DNA of 11,906 nucleotides from JBMCLJ01 sp048615375 (GTDB lineage: Bacteria > Patescibacteriota > Dojkabacteria > JAOAGR01): assembly GCA_048615375.1 (NCBI GenBank), contig JBMCLJ010000041.1:1-11906 (forward strand), in the 5' to 3' direction. Made by a program: the position numbers and the translations under genes. Positions 4,954 to 11,465 of the stretch are shown here, piece after piece (the stretch's first letter is position 1; each line of letters begins with the position of its first letter). Under the pieces are notes generated by a model, which made no database searches, was not told where the DNA came from, and was given only the letters and a program-made list of their open reading frames with translations.

Positions 4954-6030
4954 TTACATCTCTGCATGAAACTTCACCATAACATGTTCTACTATCTCTG
5001 CCAGTTTCTGTAGCCTGGCGCGTTCTATATGCTCTTCGACTGTATGCGTTCCAACCACACCATCTCCGAGACAAAACGTCTCAATTCCTGAAGCGTTAAG
5101 AAATCCCGCGTCACTTCCGCTCGTTGTGGCTGTTGGCGCAAGGGTGATGCCCAGTGATGAATATATGGCCTGCAATCGTGTATACGCGGGAGACTCTTGA
5201 GAAAGTTCATACCCGAATGTGTAAGGTATCCATCGGAATTTGACTCCTACCCTGTGCGCATTCCCTAATTCTGTTATAATCGAAACTATCTGATCTTTTA
5301 TTCGTTTATAACCGTCGATTGAGGAACTTCTCAGGTCTCCTTCCAGCACAAGCTTTGAAGGAACGGTATTCGTCGCGTCACCGCCTGTTATCTTACCAAT
5401 ATTAAAGGTCGATTGCGGATCAATTCTTCCCAGAGTCAGCTCATTCCCCAGCCTACAAAACACCTCAAGAACATTTGTCCCATCCTCAGGTCTGCTCGCG
5501 TGGGAGGACTTGCCGGTAAGTGTCAGTACAAAGTCCTCAATTGTCGACGCTTTCGTCACTACCCATTCAAGCGAGCCTTTTCCCCCGTCAAATACAAAAC
5601 CTGTTTTGGACTCCAGTCTCGACACATCAAATAAACGTATGCCGGAGTCAGTTTCTTCACGTACCGAGAAAAGCAGCTCGATATTTGGGCTAACTCCTGA
5701 GTCGAGGAGCTTTTTGACGGTGAAAAGTATTGTTGCGAGAGAGATTTTATTATCGCCCCCCATGATGGTGGAACCAGCGGAGTGGAGAACGCCATCCTCT
5801 TCAATAACTTCAATTCCCCGACCTGGCTCTACAGTATCCATGTGTGCGCAAAAAAGTACTGGATTTTCTCCAGACCCGACCCGGCAGTAGACCATGCCAT
5901 GGGCATCAAGCTCAGGCTCCAGCCCCATTCCACGCAGGAAATCAAGTATATACGTGGCAACATCAGACTCTTCCCCTGAAGGAGAGTCAATATGCGCCAG
6001 TGTTTTGAAGAGATTTATTAAGTCATTCAT
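4954..6030 (-). CDS. M20-family metallopeptidase, peptidase T-like
   Basis: This is a full-length 358-aa di-zinc aminopeptidase of family M20, closest in pattern to peptidase T (tripeptide aminopeptidase), expected in the cytoplasm to finish peptide breakdown. Zinc ligands and catalytic residues are in order: H63 and D65 in CAHMDTV, bridging D93 in GGDNK (family norm GADDK, so the second Asp is Asn here), E125-E126 in REETDSG, D148 in FDGG, and H329 in GTHTVEEH. The dimerisation domain spans about residues 165-270, with H177 in GKSSHASRPEDGTN. TTSGSDAGFLNASG precedes the C-terminal zinc ligand. There is no signal peptide. The start fits the family N-terminus (IDSPSGEE at 14-21) and overlaps the stop of a short upstream ORF. 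The gene has higher GC than its neighbours. Confidence 0.92.
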   Translation of the reverse strand: MNDLINLFKTLAHIDSPSGEESDVATYILDFLRGMGLEPELDAHGMVYCRVGSGENPVLFCAHMDTVEPGRGIEVIEEDGVLHSAGSTIMGGDNKISLATILFTVKKLLDSGVSPNIELLFSVREETDSGIRLFDVSRLESKTGFVFDGGKGSLEWVVTKASTIEDFVLTLTGKSSHASRPEDGTNVLEVFCRLGNELTLGRIDPQSTFNIGKITGGDATNTVPSKLVLEGDLRSSSIDGYKRIKDQIVSIITELGNAHRVGVKFRWIPYTFGYELSQESPAYTRLQAIYSSLGITLAPTATTSGSDAGFLNASGIETFCLGDGVVGTHTVEEHIERARLQKLAEIVEHVMVKFHAEM

Positions 6031-6062
6031 GATTGAGTTATTCCAAAGGTATCACACTCCAT
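6027..6062 (-). CDS. Putative 11-aa upstream ORF coupled to the M20 peptidase
   Basis: On the minus strand an ATG (6062-6060) opens MECDTFGITQS and stops at TGA (6029-6027). The TGA overlaps the peptidase ATG (6030-6028) as ATGA. A TATATA -10 box (6074-6069) ends six bases before this ATG, the same spacing as at the leaderless genes in this window, whereas no such box fits the peptidase start itself. It may serve to load ribosomes on a leaderless message. It is too short to prove as coding. Confidence 0.4.
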   Translation of the reverse strand: MECDTFGITQS

Positions 6063-6068
6063 TAAGGA

Positions 6069-6074
6069 TATATA
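6069..6074 (-). promoter_or_regulatory. Putative -10 box of the uORF-peptidase transcript
   Basis: TATATA on the minus strand lies six bases before the uORF ATG at 6062. No good -35 box was seen; TTGACC at 6104-6099 is too far away (about 24 bases). Confidence 0.4.
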
Positions 6075-6145
6075 AAGTCCAAACATAAGCCTGCAGGTGG
6101 TCAAGTACTTTGTGTGTTACCTTCATAAGTGAATTAAACCAGAAA

Positions 6146-6213
6146 TGCCAGTGTGGCACAAACAAACCAGAATGTATTACAGGAAGTGTGAAATTGTAAC
6201 AAATATTACAATT
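6146..6213. repeat. Inverted and direct repeats in the 6063-6260 gene-free gap
   Basis: The gap between the peptidase and Nudix genes holds no ORF I can support but has two clean inverted repeats. TGCCA/TGGCA (6146-6158, 3-base centre) is one. AATTGTAA/TTACAATT (6192-6213, 6-base centre, eight perfect pairs) is the other. Near-copies of AAACCAGAAATG lie at 6136-6147 and 6164-6174. They may be regulator sites for the peptidase promoter or hairpins at the end of the Nudix transcript. Confidence 0.35.
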
Positions 6214-6260
6214 GTGGAAGAGAGCTGGTTCCTACTGTTTTGCAACTAATGCCAGCCTGC

Positions 6261-6929
6261 TTATACATACTCTGATACAAACTCATACGTCATATAGCCG
6301 GTATGATCTTTCTGGACAATACAAATATTCACCTCCGGCCAAGTATTCTCAAGGGTATTAATCTCTTCCAGGGTAAACCATCTAATATTTTTTTCTAAAT
6401 TCATAGCCTTCTTCTGTGACTCCGATATGTTAACTACATAGATAGCAAAAGCGTCGTCAAATAATGTATCTCCTTTGCTGGTTTTAACGGTTTTAAGATG
6501 AAGAGAAATAAAGGAAAAACTCTCTGAATCTAACTCTAACCCAGTATTTTCAAAGAAACTTCTCGTCAGTGCAGAATTCACAGTTTCTCCAAACCTCGGT
6601 TTTCCACTTGGAAGGTTATAAAAATTACTCGCTTCAGTCAGGTGAGCCTTTAGCAAATATTCACCTTCACTCAGAGCAATGAACCCGAAAAAGAATGTCT
6701 TAAAACCTGTATCTTCCAGATTAGATAAATCAAAGCACGTAATCCGCTTAACGCCTCCAGCGGTTATGTAGTAGAAACCATCTTTCTTCTCAACACAATC
6801 GTTATTGATCAATTGCTTTAGATGAAAAAGCACATTGTCGTCATAGGTATATCCAGAGGTTAACGTCGAATACTTTTGCTTATTCTTTTTAAGCAATCTG
6901 TGTAAAAGAATCTTCTGAACCCTGTGCAT
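6261..6929 (-). CDS. Winged-helix plus Nudix-domain protein with degenerate Nudix box
   Basis: This 222-aa protein has an N-terminal winged-helix-like region (residues 1-60: RVQKILLHRLLK, FHLKQLINNDCVEKKDGFYYITAGG) and a C-terminal Nudix fold (about 75-205). The 23-residue Nudix box spans G109-L131: GKPRFGE, seven residues, then RSFFENTGL. The consensus GX5EX7REUXEEXGU is kept at G109, E115, R123, E127 and G130, but the Glu after Arg is Ser124 and the second Glu of EE is Asn128. These normally bind catalytic Mg. It may therefore be weakly active, or a ligand sensor that regulates transcription, as in NrtR (which has the opposite domain order). Similar wHTH-Nudix proteins occur in candidate phyla. 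It is divergent from the 7019 gene with an inverted repeat between them. Confidence 0.8.
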   Translation of the reverse strand: MHRVQKILLHRLLKKNKQKYSTLTSGYTYDDNVLFHLKQLINNDCVEKKDGFYYITAGGVKRITCFDLSNLEDTGFKTFFFGFIALSEGEYLLKAHLTEASNFYNLPSGKPRFGETVNSALTRSFFENTGLELDSESFSFISLHLKTVKTSKGDTLFDDAFAIYVVNISESQKKAMNLEKNIRWFTLEEINTLENTWPEVNICIVQKDHTGYMTYEFVSEYV

Positions 6930-6934
6930 GTAAG

Positions 6935-6940
6935 ATTATA
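6935..6940 (-). promoter_or_regulatory. -10 box of the wHTH-Nudix gene (leaderless)
   Basis: A perfect TATAAT on the minus strand ends five bases before the ATG at 6929. No clear -35 box is present; the inverted repeat at 6950-6967 occupies that zone. Confidence 0.6.
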
Positions 6941-6949
6941 TCTATAATT

Positions 6950-6967
6950 AGAGTACTGTACTACTCT
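6950..6967. promoter_or_regulatory. Inverted repeat in a divergent promoter region
   Basis: AGAGTACTGTACTACTCT has perfect 6-bp arms (AGAGTA/TACTCT) around six bases, with a nested AGTAC-T-GTACT palindrome. It lies 10 bases upstream of the Nudix gene -10 box and upstream of the 7019 gene, so one bound protein could control both. The wHTH-Nudix protein is an obvious candidate. Confidence 0.5.
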
Positions 6968-6998
6968 AGAAGATAAAATTTCCTCACGGTACACTCCT

Positions 6999-7007
6999 GG
7001 AGAAAGG
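6999..7007 (+). promoter_or_regulatory. Shine-Dalgarno-like site of the 7019 gene
   Basis: GGAGAAAGG lies 11 bases before the ATG at 7019. Spacing is long but usable. This is the only first gene in the window with a purine-rich site rather than a -10 box next to its start codon. Confidence 0.45.
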
Positions 7008-7018
7008 TAAAAAATACT

Positions 7019-7387
7019 ATGAACTACAAAGGCATACTCATCGAAGAGAGTCTAGCTAACCCTAATATCCTCGATGATTTCAAGATACTAGCCACAAAAA
7101 TCTATCCAGTAACTTCTAGTCATAAAACTCCCTGGCTGACGCAATGGACGCTTCACACAGTAGAAGTACCTGAGAAAGATGCGGAACGACTCGCGGAAAA
7201 GCTCACTACGAGCTTTGACAAGCAACATCCGCACTCCTGGTACGCGGATTATAAAAACGAGCGATATCACTTCATTATTTTTCAGAACAAAGTCTTCAAA
7301 GTTGAACTGGCAAAACCCACGCTATACAAGGAAGTAAAGGAATACGGTCTGTCTATCGGCATACCACAACATCAGCTTGATTTTTAA
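7019..7387 (+). CDS. Conserved hypothetical protein, 122 aa
   Basis: I recall this type of protein (conserved MNYKGILIEESL start, TPWLTQWTLHTVEVP, and HSWYADYKNERYHFIIFQNKVFKV) as a widespread uncharacterised family in candidate-phyla and other bacterial genomes. No function is known to me. It is small, soluble and rich in aromatic residues. H36, H46, H70 and H72 are scattered and do not form an obvious metal motif. The predicted fold is mixed alpha/beta. It has its own Shine-Dalgarno-like site and is divergent from the wHTH-Nudix gene. The end lies 15 bases from the convergent operon end at 7403. Confidence 0.8.
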   Translation: MNYKGILIEESLANPNILDDFKILATKIYPVTSSHKTPWLTQWTLHTVEVPEKDAERLAEKLTTSFDKQHPHSWYADYKNERYHFIIFQNKVFKVELAKPTLYKEVKEYGLSIGIPQHQLDF

Positions 7388-7402
7388 AAGATTAGTGGTT
7401 AG

Positions 7403-7615
7403 TCACCTCCTCCTATTCCCCACCTGCAACTCTTCCGGAAGGTTTTCAAAACAGAGTAGGGGACAGTGATTGTTAACCCAATCCGTAGCGATATTGTACA
7501 CACTGGCATACACAATGTCTGCTTCTCCAAACCTCGGGTCTTCTCGATGAAAACCAGGCTCTTGAGCGTTTTTCCTGACGAACGCTTCTTCCCGTGCTAA
7601 GATTCTTTTAAGCAT
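7403..7615 (-). CDS. Small unrecognised protein, last gene of the operon
   Basis: This is a 70-aa basic/acidic mixed protein that I do not recognise. It has no signal peptide, membrane segment or paired-Cys zinc motif; the two Cys (HCPLLC, near residues 51-55) are the only feature. Support for a real gene comes from position. Its ATG (7615) overlaps the prepilin peptidase stop by eight bases (ATGCTTAA), the same tight coupling seen upstream in the operon. It ends in three Arg codons and TGA. A chance frame cannot be excluded. Confidence 0.5.
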   Translation of the reverse strand: MLKRILAREEAFVRKNAQEPGFHREDPRFGEADIVYASVYNIATDWVNNHCPLLCFENLPEELQVGNRRR

Positions 7616-8390
7616 AGAAAAATCCCAGTCCCAGAAAAGAATTAAAAAACTCTACAATATCCTTCTCCCAAATAAATGTGATCACAAGTGCCGGTACAAG
7701 GAACACTCCGAGAGGAACTGGAGATTTCCGGGAAATTACACGAAGAGCTACCAGTGATAAAGCGATTGTACTCCCACCCACATACGCTATCAGTATCGCA
7801 TACAGCAAAGAAGGCCAGCCAAGCATTAGCCCCATGAGCAAACCAAGATACACATCCCCAAATCCAATCCCTTTTCCTCTGGTAACTATGAATTGCGCAA
7901 GGAAAAAAAACGTGCCGAGTACTGAAGCTGTAATAAGGGCAACAAATGAATCAGCTCCCCACACAACCTGATATATACATGCAAGGATAATTGCCAGGAA
8001 AGAAAAAAAATTCGGTATCTCAAGAAACCTGATATCACTTACAAAGATTCCAGGCAAAAGTATTCCCAGCAACGCGATCACCACACCTTCAAAAGAAACT
8101 CCGAACCAGGCGACTACTCCAGCCACTATCAAACCGGAAAGTAACTCAACAAGGGGATATTGCAGAGAAATACGACTGCCACAATGACGACACTTCCCCC
8201 TCAAATGCAGGTAACTAATAACAGGGATCAATTCTTTCCAGCCAAGCTGATGATCGCAGTGAGGGCATCTACTTCTTCCTGAGAACCAGGGTTCATCATC
8301 GTGGATACGCAGTATAAGTACATTTAAAAAACTGCCAAGTACTACCCCGATACTACAGGCAACACTAATGATATACAGATCAAGAAACAT
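7608..8390 (-). CDS. Type IV prepilin peptidase (PilD/GspO-like)
   Basis: This is a 260-aa polytopic inner-membrane aspartic protease that cleaves, and usually N-methylates, type IV pilin-like proteins. The N-terminal GSFLNVLILR motif (residues 19-28) is followed by the cytoplasmic zinc-binding tetracysteine domain CPHC...CRHC (42, 45, 67, 70), including LIPVISYLHLRGKC. Then YPLVELLSGL begins the membrane core. The two catalytic Asp are D119 (SDIRFLEIPN) and D179 in GFGD. About seven to eight hydrophobic helices follow, and length is normal, so the enzyme looks complete. It starts nine bases after the ComB-like gene, with no gene for a pilin or pilus motor in the window. Its substrates must be encoded elsewhere. 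Confidence 0.93.
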   Translation of the reverse strand: MFLDLYIISVACSIGVVLGSFLNVLILRIHDDEPWFSGRSRCPHCDHQLGWKELIPVISYLHLRGKCRHCGSRISLQYPLVELLSGLIVAGVVAWFGVSFEGVVIALLGILLPGIFVSDIRFLEIPNFFSFLAIILACIYQVVWGADSFVALITASVLGTFFFLAQFIVTRGKGIGFGDVYLGLLMGLMLGWPSLLYAILIAYVGGSTIALSLVALRVISRKSPVPLGVFLVPALVITFIWEKDIVEFFNSFLGLGFFYA

Positions 8391-8399
8391 AGTTGCAAT

Positions 8400-9167
8400 T
8401 TAAAACTTATACGGTTTCATGGCAAAATATCGCACCTTCTCGTTGAATAACCTGCACACTGCAGGATACGAATCTATTTCAAAGGAAATGGTAATGTCAT
8501 TAAGCGTTTTTGGGTTGAGACTCAAGAGATATTGAGCATAAAATGTATGATGAAGCTTTTCAAGGAGCAGCTCAGGAGTATCAAGAAGACTTCTGTGCCC
8601 GTTAATCTGTGGTACTTTAATTCTGAACTCCTCTTCAAGAAGCCTGATCATGTACGCAGCCCCAAAAAAATCCTCGTACGTTCGTTTCGGGCGGGGAAGT
8701 GTCAGGTTATGAAGCCGGTATGTCCCAACACATACAAAAATGATTTCATCAAAACCTTCTTCCACCAGATAATCAATCGTTCTCCTGGCATTTACAAACG
8801 AAGCAGTAATCAGCTCTGCTCCAGTATTCGCAAATGTATCAAGCACTCGTGTGGTGTTACTTGTCAGGAGGATAATATGTGAATTATCATAGACATAACG
8901 TTTCATATAGTAAGGTGAGTTACCCGCATCCCACCCGCGTATCTTCTTACCACCATTCTCTCCGGCAAGTACAGCATCTGGCAGGTTTTTTTTCAGTACA
9001 GCCGCCTGAACCATCTCCTTTGCTGGAATAACTGAAGCCGCACCCTGCGAAAGAGCGACCGCAATTGTTGATGAAGCCCGCAAGGTATCGACCAGAATCA
9101 CAACAGGCTTTTTACCCGTCAATTGAATCTTCTCATTGCTCCATATCATTGAAATTGAAGGTGTCAT
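8400..9167 (-). CDS. 2-phosphosulfolactate phosphatase family protein (ComB-like)
   Basis: This 255-aa protein belongs to the ComB family, whose archetype hydrolyses 2-phospho-3-sulfolactate, an early step of coenzyme M synthesis. Family blocks are visible: VILVDTLRASSTIAVAL (residues 23-39) with Asp27, LAGENGGKKIRGWDAGNSP (67-85; norm GERGG...GFD.GNSP), LLTSNTTR (100-107), and FVCVGTY (144-150) leading to acidic TYEDFFGAAYMI (163-174). These make the Mg and phosphate site. The family is widespread in bacteria without coenzyme M, so the real substrate is probably another phosphoester. The ATG overlaps the histidine kinase stop as ATGA, which fixes the start and indicates coupling; the prepilin peptidase follows after nine bases. 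Confidence 0.88.
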   Translation of the reverse strand: MTPSISMIWSNEKIQLTGKKPVVILVDTLRASSTIAVALSQGAASVIPAKEMVQAAVLKKNLPDAVLAGENGGKKIRGWDAGNSPYYMKRYVYDNSHIILLTSNTTRVLDTFANTGAELITASFVNARRTIDYLVEEGFDEIIFVCVGTYRLHNLTLPRPKRTYEDFFGAAYMIRLLEEEFRIKVPQINGHRSLLDTPELLLEKLHHTFYAQYLLSLNPKTLNDITISFEIDSYPAVCRLFNEKVRYFAMKPYKF

Positions 9168-11437
9168 TTTTTAAGGCCAAGTTTTTCAAACATATCTATA
9201 TTCTCATCATCATCGGCTACGTCCTCATTAGTAATAACCTGAGGAGTACGCTTCGACCCGATAGGAAAAACCGCGGTGAAAACCGAACCCTTACCTAGTT
9301 TGGACTTAATTTTCAAATCACCTCCCAGCACCTCAAGTATACCTTTCACTACATACAAACCCAAACCAGTGCCTCCTGGGCGCACGACAAACCCTTCGTT
9401 ATCAACATACTGATCTACTCGATAAAACTTCCTGCCAAGTTTATGCATAGCTTCTTTCGGGATGCCAATACCTGTATCTTTCACGACCAGGGATACATGC
9501 TGCTTCGCAGGTTTAAGGAATACGTGCACATGTCCTGTATGAGTGTATTTGACCGCATTACTGACAAGATTATTTATAACCTCAAGGACACGATTCCTAT
9601 CAGAAACAATAAGTGGTACCGGCTTATCCGGTTTAATATAAGAAACTTCCAGGCCTTTAAGATCAGCGTCTTTTTTATGTGCCGCGATAGCATAATCGAC
9701 AATCTCTTCCAGATTAATCTCAGTCATTTGCAGGTCAACTTTATGATTATCAACATGAGAAGTAGACAACATTGTTTCTATCAGTTCGGATTCTTTGATT
9801 ATTGAGTTAAAGGCTTTCTCAGATTTGTCAAGAATATACTCTTTCTCGATGCTGGAAGAGTTTCGTAATTTAGAAATCAGTAATTCCAGCATTCCTTTTG
9901 ATATAGAAATTGGTGTTCTGAGCTCGTGCCCCATTATTCCCATCATATCACGCTCCTGTTGGTACTTTTCCTGGAGTTCTTTTGTTACAGCGTTGACTTT
10001 GTCCTGGAGATTTGAAGCAAAATTCATAATCTCATCATATAAAATTGACCGCTGCAGGGCATAGGTTAGTGATAGCATCATATTTTCTATTAAATTAATG
10101 TCCTGTATTGAATAGCCGGATCCTGATATTTTACTTCCAATAAAGATATATCCAAGTATTTTCTGCTTAAACAGAATTGGTGCACTGAGAGCTATTCTAT
10201 ATTCATCTAAATAACTCAAAAACTGTTTAAATGCATAACTGTTATTAGCTTCCTGATTCATCCATAGTTCTTCTGTGATCAGAACACCTTCTTGTTTTAT
10301 TACCAACTCATCTTTTAAAATTTCTATAGGGAGGTCATGAATAAAGCTATGTTGAGATTCTCCAGGCGATGAATAGATAACCGTTGGCGTAACTACCTCG
10401 TTACGATTTCTAAAGGATACGCATACTATTTTTGTATATCTAATTTTTTTCCTGAGTATTTCATCAAAGAGTGATACAATATCGGTTTTGTCAAAGGTAT
10501 CACCAACTCGTTTGTTAAATTCCAGACTTGCATGCTCATAGTCAAGTTCTGGATTAATGAAGCGCAAGTTTATTTGCTCAAATAATTCTTTAAATAAATA
10601 AGCAAATAGTAAAGCAATAATAATTCCATACAGCAAAGCCTTTTCAGTAAAAACTCCTCCAAATAGTTCGCTCTCAATCAGATAGATTGTATAGAAGCTT
10701 GCATAAAGAGTTAATGCCAGAGCAAGTATTATAATCGACTTTCTCATAAGAAGTTGTAAAGATAAAAATCGATAACGGAATATGGAGTAATAAATCCCGA
10801 TGATTGCAAAGATTGGGGTAAACGGTGCAAGATAATGCAGGTTTTGATTTCCCAGCAACTGGAAAACAAAACCTACCAAAATGCCTAATGTTAATGATAT
10901 TGATAGACCTATAAAAATATATTTAAGTTGTTCACGATGTATGCCTTTTGAATGTATATATCCGCGAATAAAATTTGCGGCTACAATAAATAGGTAAGAT
11001 AAAGCAATAGCACCATATAATGCAAACCATTGACCAAACACAGCGGATTCACTTCCCTTCTCGCTTCTTAAAACTGCTTCAACAATAATGGTGTCAGTTG
11101 CATGAATAAGTACTGCTAAACCAATATAAACGATGGTAAAGAGCATAACACTGCGTTTTTCATTATTGAATAGATCATTATACTTGAAGCTGAATAATAC
11201 AAGAAATTGCATACTCAACAAACTTACACTATACGAAAGCCTTGTAAAAAACTCGACAACCTCCTTGTCAAAAGATAAGTGATTTATGATTGAGGATGCA
11301 GTCCAGATTCCGGAAAGAAACATAGCTGAAGCTAAATAGAACTTCCCCGGCGCCTTATCTTTTCGCCAAAAAACTAAGAAAGACAAGGTAAAAAGAAATC
11401 CAGTTATACATAACAAGACCAATGAATGAAAATCCAT
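9164..11437 (-). CDS. Orphan sensor histidine kinase with 7TM-type membrane sensor and GAF domain
   Basis: This is a 757-aa membrane sensor kinase. Seven hydrophobic helices (about residues 5-222) match the N-terminal 7TM histidine-kinase region, and two more lie at about 233-256 and 267-286. A GAF-like domain covers about 315-465 (ALSAPILFKQKILGYIFIG near its end). The dimerisation box GHELRTP holds phospho-acceptor H504, after a coiled stretch (475-500). The ATP-binding domain has the N box INNLVSNAVKY (621-631), DTGIGIP (654-660) and GGTGLGLYVV (688-697). All catalytic motifs are intact. An acidic tail (738-750) follows. It is the first gene of a four-gene operon with no response regulator. 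The start follows a -10 box and inverted repeat. Confidence 0.92.
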   Translation of the reverse strand: MDFHSLVLLCITGFLFTLSFLVFWRKDKAPGKFYLASAMFLSGIWTASSIINHLSFDKEVVEFFTRLSYSVSLLSMQFLVLFSFKYNDLFNNEKRSVMLFTIVYIGLAVLIHATDTIIVEAVLRSEKGSESAVFGQWFALYGAIALSYLFIVAANFIRGYIHSKGIHREQLKYIFIGLSISLTLGILVGFVFQLLGNQNLHYLAPFTPIFAIIGIYYSIFRYRFLSLQLLMRKSIIILALALTLYASFYTIYLIESELFGGVFTEKALLYGIIIALLFAYLFKELFEQINLRFINPELDYEHASLEFNKRVGDTFDKTDIVSLFDEILRKKIRYTKIVCVSFRNRNEVVTPTVIYSSPGESQHSFIHDLPIEILKDELVIKQEGVLITEELWMNQEANNSYAFKQFLSYLDEYRIALSAPILFKQKILGYIFIGSKISGSGYSIQDINLIENMMLSLTYALQRSILYDEIMNFASNLQDKVNAVTKELQEKYQQERDMMGIMGHELRTPISISKGMLELLISKLRNSSSIEKEYILDKSEKAFNSIIKESELIETMLSTSHVDNHKVDLQMTEINLEEIVDYAIAAHKKDADLKGLEVSYIKPDKPVPLIVSDRNRVLEVINNLVSNAVKYTHTGHVHVFLKPAKQHVSLVVKDTGIGIPKEAMHKLGRKFYRVDQYVDNEGFVVRPGGTGLGLYVVKGILEVLGGDLKIKSKLGKGSVFTAVFPIGSKRTPQVITNEDVADDDENIDMFEKLGLKK

Positions 11438-11442
11438 GTTTC

Positions 11443-11465
11443 AATATACCATATATGCATGGTAT
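11443..11465 (-). promoter_or_regulatory. Promoter and overlapping inverted repeat of the kinase operon
   Basis: The minus-strand -10 box TATATT (11448-11443) ends five bases before the kinase ATG. It overlaps a perfect inverted repeat, ATACCAT/ATGGTAT with a 6-base centre (11446-11465), that fills the 28-base gap after the glycosyltransferase gene. A regulator bound there would cover the promoter. No good -35 box is seen, so transcription may also come through from the upstream gene. Confidence 0.5.

Noticed and set aside
5510..5890. 126-codon forward frame inside the M20 peptidase gene
   Set aside because: It is antisense to a complete, motif-rich peptidase gene, and its translation is low-complexity Ser/Thr/Pro with no recognisable domain.
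7403..7411. AGGAGGTGA on the minus strand, a perfect Shine-Dalgarno sequence
   Set aside because: No start codon follows within a usable distance; it is explained by consecutive Arg codons and the TGA stop of the 70-aa gene.
8532..8882. 116-codon forward frame inside the ComB-like gene
   Set aside because: It is antisense to a gene with clear family motifs and coupled starts, and shows no domain of its own.
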